A DNA stretch of 64,000 bases. Origin: Pseudarthrobacter raffinosi. Its GTDB lineage: Bacteria; Actinomycetota; Actinomycetes; Actinomycetales; Micrococcaceae. Shown piece by piece: positions 8,390 to 17,209 of this stretch; the first letter of the stretch is position 1; the number at the start of each line of letters is the position of its first letter. The notes below the pieces were generated by a model. It ran no database searches. It was not told where the DNA came from and saw only the letters and a program-made list of their open reading frames with translations. The stretch spans positions 26,777-90,776 of the forward strand of contig NZ_JAMXBH010000020.1 in assembly GCF_023913735.1 (NCBI RefSeq), written 5' to 3'. A program made the translations under genes and the position numbers.

Positions 8390-9067
8390 GTGACGGTCGG
8401 GCAGAGCGCCGGATGGCGTGCGGCCGGGCAGGACGCCGGATCGGGGCGACGGCAGCGGAGACGGGGCGGACGCCCCGGCTTCGGGCCGGACGGACCCGAT
8501 CCGGATGCTGCCCTCACCGGAGACGCCGACGCAAACGCAGACGCCGAACCGGATCCAGCGTCCGTGGCGCGGGCCATCGTGCTCCGGCAGTTGACCAGTT
8601 CGGCCAAAAGCCGGCTCCAGCTGGCTAGGAAACTGGCCGAGCGGAACATTCCGGAGGATTTGGCGGAAGCCGTCCTGGACCGCTTCCAGGAGGTCCGCCT
8701 CATTGACGACGCCGAGTTCGCCGACATGTGGGTGCGCAGCCGGTCGCAGTCTCGGAAGCTCGCCAAAGGGGCCCTCCGGCGCGAACTGGCGGACAAAGGA
8801 ATTGACGCGGACACCGCTGCCGCCGCACTGGAACAGCTTTCCGACGCGGACGAGGAAGTGTCGGCCCGGCTCCTGGTGGAACGCAAGCTCCGGGCAGGCA
8901 CGGATTTGTCGGACCGCGCCGAGCAGGACAAGATCACCCGGCGGCTGGCGTCAATGCTTGCCCGCAAGGGCTATCAGCCGTCGCAGGCGTTCCGGATCGT
9001 CGGCGAGGTGCTCGACGCACATGCGGAGACCCAAACAGACGCACCGGATGCCCTGCCGGATCTGTAG
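8390..9067 (+). CDS. recX: Regulatory protein RecX
   Basis: Inhibitor of RecA filament growth and ATPase. The N-terminal 60 residues are a Gly/Arg/Asp-rich tail; the RecX three-helix repeats follow (AIVLRQLTSSAKSRLQLARK, LIDDAEFADMWVRSRSQSRK, then ITRRLASMLARKGYQ). The GTG at 8390 is preferred (225 residues); an in-frame TTG at 8363 would overlap recA. AGGGA lies 12 bases upstream of the GTG. Expected to share the damage-inducible recA transcript. Confidence 0.9.
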   Translation: MTVGQSAGWRAAGQDAGSGRRQRRRGGRPGFGPDGPDPDAALTGDADANADAEPDPASVARAIVLRQLTSSAKSRLQLARKLAERNIPEDLAEAVLDRFQEVRLIDDAEFADMWVRSRSQSRKLAKGALRRELADKGIDADTAAAALEQLSDADEEVSARLLVERKLRAGTDLSDRAEQDKITRRLASMLARKGYQPSQAFRIVGEVLDAHAETQTDAPDALPDL

Positions 9068-9132
9068 GCCCGGGGAAGCGGTGCCCCCGCCGATAAGGCA
9101 ACCTGAGCGATCCCGCAACCGTAGCGACCCGG

Positions 9133-9138
9133 TACCCT
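9133..9138 (+). promoter_or_regulatory. Putative -10 hexamer of leaderless miaB
   Basis: TACCCT, 6 bases before the GTG of miaB. No ribosome-binding site is apparent upstream of the GTG. Confidence 0.5.
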
Positions 9139-9144
9139 TAACAG

Positions 9145-10692
9145 GTGAGTTTGACCATTCCTTCCCCCGCATCCGGTACCGCCCCGTCAGCCGACCCAGC
9201 CCTCCAGCAGCCCCGTACCTATCAGGTGCGCACGTTCGGCTGCCAGATGAACGTGCATGATTCGGAGCGGATGGCCGGCATGCTCGAGGAAGCGGGCTAC
9301 GTACCGGCCAGCGGTGAACAGGCCGACGTCGTGGTGTTCAACACTTGCGCGGTCCGGGAAAACGCGGACAACAAGCTCTACGGCAACCTGGGCATGTTAG
9401 CGCCCGTCAAGGCCGCCAACCCGGGTATGCAGATCGCCGTGGGAGGCTGCCTGGCCCAGAAGGACCGCGAGACCATCCTGAAAAAGGCTCCCTGGGTGGA
9501 TGCTGTCTTCGGCACCCACAACGTCGGAGCCCTCCCGGCACTGTTGGACCGGGCCCGGCACAACAACGAAGCCCAACTGGAGATCCTCGAATCCCTGGAC
9601 GTCTTCCCCTCCACACTGCCCACAAAGCGTGACTCGGTCTATTCCGGCTGGGTTTCCATCTCGGTCGGCTGCAACAACACCTGCACGTTCTGCATCGTCC
9701 CGGCCCTGCGCGGGAAGGAAAAGGACCGCCGCCCGGGCGACATCCTGGCTGAAATCCAGGCCCTGGTGGATGACGGCGCCATCGAAGTCACCCTGCTGGG
9801 CCAGAACGTGAACTCCTACGGTGTGGAGTTCGGTGACCGGCAGGCGTTCTCCAAACTCCTGCGCGCGTGTGGGGAAATTAAAGGCCTGGAACGGGTCCGC
9901 TTCACCAGCCCCCACCCCGCCGCCTTCACCGACGATGTCATAGACGCCATGGCCGAAACCCCCAACGTGATGCCGCAGCTGCACATGCCGCTGCAGTCCG
10001 GGTCCGACAAAGTCCTGAAGGACATGAAACGGTCCTACCGTTCCACCAAGTTTTTGGGCATCCTGGACAAGGTCCGCGAGAAGATCCCGCACGCCGCCAT
10101 CTCCACTGACATCATTGTCGGCTTCCCCGGCGAAACCGAGGAAGACTTCCAGGCCACCCTTGACGTTGTGGAGCAGTCGCGCTTCGCGACGGCTTTCACC
10201 TTCCAGTACTCGAAGCGTCCGGGTACTCCCGCGGCGGACTTGCCGGACCAGCTTCCTAAGGCCGTGGTCCAGGAGCGATTTGAACGCCTGACCGCACTGC
10301 AGGACAGGATCGCCGCCGAGGAAAACGCCACGCAGCTTGGCCGCCGGGTAGAAGTGATGGTCACCGCCCACTCAGGGCGCAAGTCCGAAGAAACCCACAG
10401 GCTGTCCGGCCGGTCCGAGGACCAGCGACTGGTGCACTTCTCCGTTCCCGAGGGGGCAGAGGTGCCGCGTCCGGGGGACCTGGTCACCGTCACCATCACC
10501 GAGGCCGCAGCCTTCCACCTCGTGGCCGACCCGTCGTTGCAGGACTACAGCCTGCGGCGTTCCCGCGCGGGGGACGCCTGGGACAGGTCCCAGGCAGATT
10601 CGTGCGGCGCTCCCGTGCCGGCTGCCGCAGGCGGCGCCGGCCGCACCGGAGTCTCGCTGGGGATGCCCACGCTGCCGGTACGGAGCCGCTGA
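9145..10692 (+). CDS. miaB: tRNA-2-methylthio-N6-dimethylallyladenosine synthase MiaB
   Basis: Radical-SAM methylthiotransferase that adds the 2-methylthio group to i6A37 of tRNAs reading UNN codons. The N-terminal UPF0004 domain carries cluster cysteines C33, C68 and C102; the radical-SAM triad CxxxCxxC is C176, C180, C183. A TRAM domain follows near 390-455. The last 50 residues are an Ala/Gly/Arg-rich tail not needed by the family. GTG start. miaA, whose product makes its substrate, begins 3 bp after the stop, a natural two-step tRNA-modification operon. Confidence 0.96.
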   Translation: MSLTIPSPASGTAPSADPALQQPRTYQVRTFGCQMNVHDSERMAGMLEEAGYVPASGEQADVVVFNTCAVRENADNKLYGNLGMLAPVKAANPGMQIAVGGCLAQKDRETILKKAPWVDAVFGTHNVGALPALLDRARHNNEAQLEILESLDVFPSTLPTKRDSVYSGWVSISVGCNNTCTFCIVPALRGKEKDRRPGDILAEIQALVDDGAIEVTLLGQNVNSYGVEFGDRQAFSKLLRACGEIKGLERVRFTSPHPAAFTDDVIDAMAETPNVMPQLHMPLQSGSDKVLKDMKRSYRSTKFLGILDKVREKIPHAAISTDIIVGFPGETEEDFQATLDVVEQSRFATAFTFQYSKRPGTPAADLPDQLPKAVVQERFERLTALQDRIAAEENATQLGRRVEVMVTAHSGRKSEETHRLSGRSEDQRLVHFSVPEGAEVPRPGDLVTVTITEAAAFHLVADPSLQDYSLRRSRAGDAWDRSQADSCGAPVPAAAGGAGRTGVSLGMPTLPVRSR

Positions 10693-10695
10693 CCG

Positions 10696-11592
10696 GTGGT
10701 CCAGCCTCCGGTTATTGCTGTTGTTGGTCCCACAGGGTCAGGTAAGTCCGATCTAGCCGTGAATCTTGCCCTGGAGCTGGACGGCGAGGTCATCAATGCC
10801 GACGCCATGCAGTTCTATCGCGGGATGGACATAGGCACCGCCAAGATCACGCCGGCAGAGCGCAAGGGTGTTCCCCACCACCTTCTGGACATCCTGGACG
10901 TCACGGAGGAGGCCAGCGTTTCAGACTTCCAGCAGCAGGCCCGGAGCATTGTCAGCGATATCCACGCGCGCGGCAAGCGAGCCATTCTGGCGGGCGGTTC
11001 GGGTCTCTACGTGCGGGCCGCCCTCGACGTCCTCGAATTCCCGGGCACGGATCCTGTCCTCCGGCAACGGCTCGAGGCTGAGCTCGATGAAGCTGGCCAG
11101 GATGCCCTCCTGGCACGGCTCCGGGAGGTGGATCCGGTGTCAGCGGGCCGTGTCTCCGATGCGCGCCGGATCATCAGGGCGCTCGAAGTCCATGAGCTCA
11201 CCGGCCGGCCCTTCAGTTCCTTTATGCCCCAGCGGGAGTATTTCCAGCCTGCCGTCCAGATCGGCCTGGCCGTGGACCGCGACGTCCTCCGTGAACGGCT
11301 GGCACTGCGGGTCCACAACATGGTGGACCAGGGGCTGTTGGGGGAAGTGCGCCAGCTGGACACGGCCGGTCTCCGCGGCGGCAAAACTGCGCCGAGGGCC
11401 CTCGGCTATGCCCAGTTCCTGAAAGTGCTCGCCGGCGGTTCAACAGTTGGCGAGGCTGCCGAGGACACCATTGTGGCCACGCGGCAGTTCGCCAGGCGCC
11501 AGCTCACGTGGTTCCGCGCCGATCCCCGCATCACTTGGCTGGACTGGCAGGCGCCGGACCTTGCGGCCCAGGCCGTGGCTCTCAGCCGGTAA
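10696..11592 (+). CDS. miaA: tRNA dimethylallyltransferase MiaA
   Basis: Transfers dimethylallyl from DMAPP to A37 of tRNA, making the MiaB substrate. P-loop GPTGSGKS at residues 11-18, the DMAPP/tRNA motif INADAMQFYRGMDIGTAK, and the IPP-transferase segments GGSGLYVRAALD and VSDARRIIRALEVHELTGRPFS. 298 residues, normal. GTG start 3 bp after miaB. Its TAA stop supplies the first bases of a putative dapF promoter. Confidence 0.96.
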   Translation: MVQPPVIAVVGPTGSGKSDLAVNLALELDGEVINADAMQFYRGMDIGTAKITPAERKGVPHHLLDILDVTEEASVSDFQQQARSIVSDIHARGKRAILAGGSGLYVRAALDVLEFPGTDPVLRQRLEAELDEAGQDALLARLREVDPVSAGRVSDARRIIRALEVHELTGRPFSSFMPQREYFQPAVQIGLAVDRDVLRERLALRVHNMVDQGLLGEVRQLDTAGLRGGKTAPRALGYAQFLKVLAGGSTVGEAAEDTIVATRQFARRQLTWFRADPRITWLDWQAPDLAAQAVALSR

Positions 11593-11595
11593 TCT
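11590..11595 (+). promoter_or_regulatory. Putative -10 hexamer of leaderless dapF
   Basis: TAATCT, 6 bases before the dapF ATG; its TAA is the stop codon of miaA. Confidence 0.5.
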
Positions 11596-11601
11596 AGGAC
11601 C

Positions 11602-12546
11602 ATGGACGCAACTCCCGCAGAGACCACAGAGCCCGTCTTCCACACCTTGGGCGGACTCCGCTTCTCCAAGGGACACGGCACCGGCAACGACTTTGTGCTG
11701 GTCGCCGACCCAGACGGCGTCCACACCATCGACGCCGGCCAGGTAGCCGCGCTCTGCGACCGTCACCGCGGGATCGGCGGCGACGGACTGATCCGGGCCG
11801 TCCCCTCCCGGTACCTCTCCGAAGGTCGCGAGCTGCTGCTGAGCAGCCCCGAGGCCGAATGGTTCATGGACTACCGCAACGGCGACGGGTCGCTCTCGGA
11901 AATGTGCGGCAACGGGGTCCGCGTATTTGTGCACTTCCTGCGTGCCGAGGGCTTGGTTGACCTGCCCGACGGCGGCGCGCTCACCATCGGGACGCGCGGC
12001 GGCGTCAAGACCGTGGTCCGGACAGGGGACAGCTATGCGGTGGACATGGGCGCGTGGGAATTCATTTTCCCCGGCGACGCGACCGCGAAAGCCATGGACT
12101 CGCTGGTAACCGCAGACGGCCTGGAAGTGCCCCGCCCGGCCCTGTCAGTGAGCATGGGCAACCCGCACACCGTGGTGGCACTGGCTGAACTGTCCGAATT
12201 GGAAGCCACCAGGCTCTACACTGCTCCGAAGGTCGATCCGGTGCCGGCCAATGGAACCAACGTTGAATTCGTCGTGCCTGCCGAACCGCTGGTCCACAAG
12301 GGGATCGGCACCATCACCATGCGCGTCCATGAGCGGGGTGTGGGCGAGACCCAGTCCTGTGGAACAGGCGCGTGCGCCGCCGCAGTGGCCATCCGGCACT
12401 GGGCCGGGGCGGAAGCGCCGGACTCCTGGCAGGTCAACGTGCCGGGCGGCGTGGTCGGGGTCAAGTTCTTCGCCGGGGCGGGCGGGCACGAGCACGTCGA
12501 GCTCAGCGGGCCCGCCGTAATTGTGGCTACTGGGACGCTTTCCTGA
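11602..12546 (+). CDS. dapF: Diaminopimelate epimerase
   Basis: Cofactor-independent racemase converting LL- to meso-diaminopimelate for peptidoglycan and lysine. The two catalytic cysteines are C102 (EMCGNGVRVF) and C253 (QSCGTGACAAA); the substrate segment GTGNDFVLV is at 26-34. 314 residues, slightly long because of an insert near 68-86 (PSRYLSEGRELLLSSPEAE). The 3' end overlaps the convergent methyltransferase gene by 20 bp. Context between miaA and hflX is the usual actinobacterial order. Confidence 0.96.
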   Translation: MDATPAETTEPVFHTLGGLRFSKGHGTGNDFVLVADPDGVHTIDAGQVAALCDRHRGIGGDGLIRAVPSRYLSEGRELLLSSPEAEWFMDYRNGDGSLSEMCGNGVRVFVHFLRAEGLVDLPDGGALTIGTRGGVKTVVRTGDSYAVDMGAWEFIFPGDATAKAMDSLVTADGLEVPRPALSVSMGNPHTVVALAELSELEATRLYTAPKVDPVPANGTNVEFVVPAEPLVHKGIGTITMRVHERGVGETQSCGTGACAAAVAIRHWAGAEAPDSWQVNVPGGVVGVKFFAGAGGHEHVELSGPAVIVATGTLS

Positions 12547-13141
12547 CCCGAAGGATGCGGAAGGACTTGGACGTGGACTCCCGGCTCACGGCGAAGGATG
12601 CATCCAGTTCCGTCGCGAGCCAGCGCTGAAGCGAATCCGAGCCCAGGTTTTTTTGGACCACCAGCCACGCGGAGCCGCCCGGCGCCAGCCGGGGCAGCCA
12701 CAGCTTCAGGAGGCTGTGGAGTTCATCCTTGCCGATCCGGATGGGCGGATTGGACCAGATCGTGTCAAAGCGCAGGTCCGGGTCCACCGCCTCCGGAGTG
12801 CTGGCCAGCACGTTGCCCAGGCCCAGCAGGGACGCATTCTCGTTGGTCAGCGTGATGCAGCGTTCATTGACGTCCACGGCGTAGACCTTGGCGTGTGGCG
12901 CCCGCAATGCGAGGGTCAGGGCAATGGGCCCCCAGCCGCAGCCGATGTCAAGGAGGTTGCCTGTGGGGTCCGGGGCCGGGACCTCGGCCAGGAGCACCGC
13001 CGTCCCCTTGTCGATGCCGTCGGGGCTGAAGATGCCGCCGGACGTCTGCAGCGTGCGTGTCTCGCCGGCCAGTTCCACGGTGAGCGGCTTGCGGGTGAAC
13101 GGCCCGGCGGGCGATGCGCTGAAATAGTGTGCGGACTCCAT
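12527..13141 (-). CDS. Class I SAM-dependent methyltransferase, RsmC-like
   Basis: 204-residue Rossmann-fold methyltransferase. Motif I is LLDIGCGWGPIAL near residue 63; the catalytic-type SNPPIRIGK motif, typical of N-methylation of a base amino group, lies near 129. It resembles the catalytic half of RsmC (16S rRNA G1207 N2-methylase), without the N-terminal half. An rRNA substrate is inferred from this motif only. Convergent with dapF and divergent from the hflX leader. Confidence 0.85.
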   Translation of the reverse strand: MESAHYFSASPAGPFTRKPLTVELAGETRTLQTSGGIFSPDGIDKGTAVLLAEVPAPDPTGNLLDIGCGWGPIALTLALRAPHAKVYAVDVNERCITLTNENASLLGLGNVLASTPEAVDPDLRFDTIWSNPPIRIGKDELHSLLKLWLPRLAPGGSAWLVVQKNLGSDSLQRWLATELDASFAVSRESTSKSFRILRVRKASQ

Positions 13142-13196
13142 AACTGGCCAGATTAGTTGGCCGGGGTGGACAATGCGAAACCGCGGGCACCGCTTC

Positions 13197-13205
13197 TGCT
13201 AATCT
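13197..13205 (+). promoter_or_regulatory. Extended -10 promoter of the hflX leader
   Basis: TGC-TAATCT with exactly 7 bases to the ATG of the six-codon leader ORF, so transcription should start at or next to that ATG. I see no convincing -35, which an extended -10 may not need. Confidence 0.55.
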
Positions 13206-13212
13206 TGAACCC

Positions 13213-13233
13213 ATGTTCTTGATCTTCGAGTAG
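13213..13233 (+). CDS. Putative leader peptide MFLIFE upstream of hflX
   Basis: ATG TTC TTG ATC TTC GAG TAG. The ATG sits 7 bases from an extended -10, which favours a leaderless but expressed ORF. The peptide MFLIFE is close to MYLIFM, the leader peptide that senses macrolides in front of the ABC-F gene msrD. hflX, encoding a ribosome-rescue GTPase with known roles in macrolide-lincosamide tolerance, lies downstream behind a structured 247-339 nt leader. The function is inferred; six codons could match by chance. Confidence 0.5.
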   Translation: MFLIFE

Positions 13234-13485
13234 CCGGCACGGCCGGTGTCCCTCCCGGACGCCGCCTGTTCCGAAGCCGTGCCCCGCAGCGATGCAGGTA
13301 TTAACCTTCCGCAAGTGCGCCACATGCCAGGTTTTCCGTATCTGGTATGCCGCCGGGCAATACTCGAGCGATCTGCCGCCGCCGGTCCTTGCTGTTTTGC
13401 CCGCGCTTCCACCACTCCACGCATCCCCGGATGCGAAGACTCCCTGCGCGGCCCGGTCCCGACCGGCGCGCAGCAGACCAGGAGG
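13234..13485 (+). promoter_or_regulatory. Structured hflX leader, candidate attenuator
   Basis: Three stems stand out. GGCACGGC (13236-13243) pairs with GCCGTGCC (13276-13283). CATGCCAG (13323-13330) pairs with CTGGTATG (13342-13349) with one G-U. TGCGCG+CCGGT (13445-13457) pairs with ACCGG+CGCGCA (13462-13472). The last lies 7 bases before a perfect AGGAGG (13480-13485), itself 5 bases before an in-frame ATG at 13491. No strong U-tract follows the stems, so translational or Rho-type control is as likely as intrinsic attenuation. Confidence 0.45.
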
Positions 13486-13580
13486 CCCGGATGACTGCAA
13501 GCCGTCAGCCCAGCGCGAATACTTCACCACTGAACAACGATCGGCACTATTCTGAAAATGCCGAAACTTCAAAGGAGACC

Positions 13581-15146
13581 ATGACCAGCCAGCCCAACAC
13601 CGGTTCAGATCCAGCAGCCCAGGACATGAGTCCCGAGGAGATCCAAGCTGTCATCGACCGGATTCTCGCCAAGGACGTACCGGCCAGGAACGTCACCGCC
13701 GCAGACGGTGACAAGAGCGTGTTCGGCAGGGCCCAGGCGATCTCCCGCTTGGACGACGAACACACCAGCTACGACGGCGACCAGCAGGACCGGGAGGAAC
13801 GCCGGGCGCTGAAGCGCGTGGCCGGGCTGTCCACCGAACTCGAAGATGTCACCGAGGTCGAATACCGGCAACTGCGGCTCGAACGTGTGGTCCTGGCTGG
13901 GCTATGGTCCGAAGGCACCTTGGCGGACGCGGAGAATTCCCTGCGTGAGCTCGCCGCCCTCGCCGAAACAGCAGGCTCGGAAGTCCTGGACGGGATGGTG
14001 CAGCGCCGTGCCAAACCGGACCCGGGCACGTTCCTGGGTTCCGGAAAGGCCCTCGAGCTCAAGGAAATCGTGATGGCCACCGGGGCTGACACCGTTGTGG
14101 TGGATGCCGAACTGGCACCGTCCCAGAGGCGTAGCCTCGAGGACATTGTCAAGGTCAAAGTCATTGACCGCACGGCCCTGATCCTGGACATCTTTGCCCA
14201 GCACGCCAAGAGCCGTGAAGGCAAGGCCCAGGTGGAACTGGCGCAGCTCGAATACCTCCTGCCACGACTGCGTGGCTGGGGTGAATCGATGTCCCGCCAG
14301 GCCGGTGGCCAGGTGGGCGGCGCTGGCGCCGGCATGGGTTCGCGCGGACCGGGTGAAACAAAAATCGAACTGGACCGTCGCCGGATCCGGACCCGCATGG
14401 CCAAGCTGCGGCGCGAGATCGCTGCAATGAAGCCGGCGCGGGAGACCAAGCGGGCCAACCGCCGTCGTAATTCAGTGCCTTCGGTTGCGATTGCCGGGTA
14501 CACCAACGCCGGGAAGTCATCGCTGCTGAACAGGCTGACCGACGCCGGCGTGCTGGTGGAGAACGCACTCTTCGCCACCCTGGATCCCACCGTGCGAAAG
14601 GCAGAGACCTCCGATGGCCTCGGCTACACCCTGGCGGACACCGTGGGTTTTGTCCGTTCACTGCCCACCCAGCTGGTGGAGGCCTTCCGCTCCACGTTGG
14701 AGGAAGTGGCTGACGCGGATCTGATCCTGCACGTGGTGGACGTGTCCCACCCGGACCCCGAGGGCCAGATTGCCGCTGTCCGCAAGGTCTTCAGCGAAGT
14801 GGATGCCCGCAAGGTGCCCGAAATCATTGTCCTGAACAAGGCCGATGCCGCGGATCCTTTTGTGGTGGAGCGCCTCAAGCAGCGCGAGCCGCGCCACGTA
14901 GTGGTCTCGGCACGCACAGGCCAGGGGATCCCCGAACTGCTGCATGCCATCAGTGAGGGGATTCCGCGGCCCGGCGTGAAGCTGGAGCTCCTTATTCCCT
15001 ACGACCGCGGTGACCTGATCAGCAAACTGCACGAGACCGATGCCGAGATCCTGAGCCTGGATCACGGCGAGCACGGTACCCGTGTTTTGGTGATGGTGCG
15101 TGAGGGCCTTGCGGCTGAACTGGAACCCTTCATCAACCATGACTGA
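13581..15146 (+). CDS. hflX: Ribosome-splitting GTPase HflX
   Basis: GTPase that binds stalled 70S ribosomes and splits them in stress. The N-terminal HflX domain holds YRQLRLERVVLAGLWSEGT and GSGKALELKEIV; the helical linker carries GSRGPGETKIELDRRRI. The G domain has P-loop GYTNAGKSSLL, switch II DTVGFVRSLP and NKAD. 521 residues from ATG 13581 (AAGGAG 3 bases upstream). An in-frame ATG at 13491 has a better-spaced AGGAGG and would add 30 residues, so the start is open. The long leader with a short ORF suggests ribosome-dependent control. dinG overlaps its 3' end by 8 bp. Confidence 0.93.
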   Translation: MTSQPNTGSDPAAQDMSPEEIQAVIDRILAKDVPARNVTAADGDKSVFGRAQAISRLDDEHTSYDGDQQDREERRALKRVAGLSTELEDVTEVEYRQLRLERVVLAGLWSEGTLADAENSLRELAALAETAGSEVLDGMVQRRAKPDPGTFLGSGKALELKEIVMATGADTVVVDAELAPSQRRSLEDIVKVKVIDRTALILDIFAQHAKSREGKAQVELAQLEYLLPRLRGWGESMSRQAGGQVGGAGAGMGSRGPGETKIELDRRRIRTRMAKLRREIAAMKPARETKRANRRRNSVPSVAIAGYTNAGKSSLLNRLTDAGVLVENALFATLDPTVRKAETSDGLGYTLADTVGFVRSLPTQLVEAFRSTLEEVADADLILHVVDVSHPDPEGQIAAVRKVFSEVDARKVPEIIVLNKADAADPFVVERLKQREPRHVVVSARTGQGIPELLHAISEGIPRPGVKLELLIPYDRGDLISKLHETDAEILSLDHGEHGTRVLVMVREGLAAELEPFINHD

Positions 15147-17196
15147 GGTTGCGGCAGGGGAAGTCAAAGGTACGGCCGGCGAGCAGTTCGTGATCGAATT
15201 GCTCGACCGCGCCGTGGCCGGCATGGGCGGTCAAAGCCGCAGTGGGCAGCACGAGATGGCCAGGCAGGTGGCCAAGGCCATCGAAACCGGCGACCACCTC
15301 TTGGTTCAGGCCGGAACGGGGACCGGAAAGTCGCTGGCCTACCTCATTCCGCTCATTGCGCACTCGCTGGTGAGCAACAAACCCACCTTGGTGTCAACGG
15401 CCACGCTTGCGCTGCAGACCCAGATTGTGGGCCGCGACCTTCCCCGGCTGCTGAAGACCATCACCCCTGCCCTGGACCGCCCGGTCAAGGTGGCCCTGGT
15501 CAAGGGTCGCTCCAACTATGTCTGCCAGCACAAGCTCGAAGGCGGGTTCCCCTCCGAGGAACCCGCCGAGGGCCAGCTGTTCTCCCTCGGCGAAGACACC
15601 AGCGTCCCGCATTTCGCCGCCGCATTGGGCGGGCCCTCGTCCCAGCTGGGCAAGGAAGTGGTGCGCCTGCGCGAGTGGGCGGAGAAGACCACCACGGGCG
15701 ACCGTGACGAACTCCTGCCCGGCGTTACTGACCGGGCCTGGCGGCAAGTTTCGGTGACGTCCATGGAATGCCTGGGGGCCCAAAAATGCCCCATGGCAGC
15801 CGAATGCTTCAGCGAACTGGCTCGCCACGACGCCGCCGAGGCCGACGTTGTGGTCACCAACCATGCCATGCTCGCTGTCAGCGCCTTTGAAGGCCTGGCA
15901 GTGCTTCCCGAATACGACGTTGTGGTGGTGGACGAGGCCCACGAACTGCAGGACCGGGTCACCGGTGCGGTATCGGGGCAACTCTCCGTGGCAATGGTCC
16001 ACGCTGCGGCGTCGGGCGCTCGGAAACACACGGCCATCACTGTGGATGCCCTCAACGCAGCTGCCGCCAACCTGGAACTCGCCTTGGCCGGCGTGCCCAA
16101 CGGGCTGCTCCCGAATGGCCTCAACGACGAACAGCTGGATTGTGTGGACCAATTGCGTGAGGCCTGCCGCGCCGCGCTGTCCGATTCCAAGGGGGACGGC
16201 AGCCAAACGGCCGACGGCGGGCGGCAGCTCGCGCGCTCACGCCTGATGCTGATCCTCGAGCTGTGCGAGCGGCTGATCGTGGCCCGTGAAAACCGCGAGG
16301 TTGTGTGGTTTTCCCGCGCAAGTTCCTTCGATCCGCAACAGGGCTATGCGCAGCCCGACGACTCTGCGCCGGTCCTGGTCAACATCGCGCCGCTTAGCGT
16401 TGCCGGCAAGCTCCGCGAAGGGCTGTTCGCCGGCCACACGGTTGTGCTGACCTCGGCAACCCTGGCCATCGGCTCAGCCTTTGAACCGACCGCCGGCGGC
16501 TTGGGACTGGTGGGGGAGGGCGCGCCCAGCTGGAGCGGGATCGATGTCGGATCGCCCTTCGACTATCCCAAACAAGGGATCCTCTACGTCGCAGGGCACC
16601 TCCCCAAGCCGGGCCGCGGGGCGTCGCCGGAGGCCCTCGATGAACTTGAGGCGCTGATCCGCGCGTCCGGCGGCGGCGCCCTGTGTCTGTTTTCGTCGCG
16701 CCGAGCCGCCGAGGAGGCCGCTGAAGCGATGCGTCCCCGGCTTGGCCTCAGCATTCTCTGCCAGGGCGACTCCACCATGACGGCCCTGGTGAAGCAGTTC
16801 GCGGACGAGCCCGATACCTGCCTGTTCGGCACCATGTCCCTGTGGCAAGGCGTTGATGTTCCGGGTGGATCATGCAGGCTGGTGGTGATCGACCGCATCC
16901 CGTTCCCGCGGCCGGATGACCCGCTGATGACCGCACGGTCCCGCGCCGTTGCGCAGGCCGGCGGAAACGGCTTTATGGCGGTATCGGCGACCCACGCGGC
17001 CATCCGCCTGGCCCAGGGCGCGGGAAGGCTGATCCGTTCCACCGGAGATAAAGGTGTGGTGGCGGTGCTTGATTCCCGGCTGGCCACCGAGCGCTACGCC
17101 GGATTCCTCCGCGCCGCTCTGCCGCCGTTCTGGCCCACCACGGACCGCAAGACCGCGTTCGCCGCCCTGGAAAGGCTGGCCGGAAAGGGCGCCTGA
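15139..17196 (+). CDS. dinG: ATP-dependent DNA helicase, DinG family
   Basis: XPD/DinG-type superfamily 2 helicase (5'-3'), probably acting on replication or damage intermediates. Walker A AGTGTGKS at 58-65, DEAH box at 265-268. Four cysteines fit an iron-sulphur cluster: C129 (YVCQHK), C211, C217, C223 (ECLGAQKCPMAAECF). C-terminal motifs include LTSATLAIGS and QGAGRLIRS. 685 residues from ATG 15139, which overlaps the hflX stop as ATGACTGA; a GTG 39 bp upstream is less likely. Ends 13 bp from the convergent lexA stop. No SOS box of its own was seen. Confidence 0.92.
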   Translation: MTEVAAGEVKGTAGEQFVIELLDRAVAGMGGQSRSGQHEMARQVAKAIETGDHLLVQAGTGTGKSLAYLIPLIAHSLVSNKPTLVSTATLALQTQIVGRDLPRLLKTITPALDRPVKVALVKGRSNYVCQHKLEGGFPSEEPAEGQLFSLGEDTSVPHFAAALGGPSSQLGKEVVRLREWAEKTTTGDRDELLPGVTDRAWRQVSVTSMECLGAQKCPMAAECFSELARHDAAEADVVVTNHAMLAVSAFEGLAVLPEYDVVVVDEAHELQDRVTGAVSGQLSVAMVHAAASGARKHTAITVDALNAAAANLELALAGVPNGLLPNGLNDEQLDCVDQLREACRAALSDSKGDGSQTADGGRQLARSRLMLILELCERLIVARENREVVWFSRASSFDPQQGYAQPDDSAPVLVNIAPLSVAGKLREGLFAGHTVVLTSATLAIGSAFEPTAGGLGLVGEGAPSWSGIDVGSPFDYPKQGILYVAGHLPKPGRGASPEALDELEALIRASGGGALCLFSSRRAAEEAAEAMRPRLGLSILCQGDSTMTALVKQFADEPDTCLFGTMSLWQGVDVPGGSCRLVVIDRIPFPRPDDPLMTARSRAVAQAGGNGFMAVSATHAAIRLAQGAGRLIRSTGDKGVVAVLDSRLATERYAGFLRAALPPFWPTTDRKTAFAALERLAGKGA

Positions 17197-17209
17197 CTGC
17201 GCGCAGGTC

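Noticed and set aside
13292..13555. 87-codon ORF with CATC, zinc-ribbon-like, in the hflX leader
   Set aside because: Only one CxxC, Pro/Ala/Arg-rich remainder, no ribosome-binding site or -10, and it overlaps the leader hairpins and the hflX ribosome-binding site.
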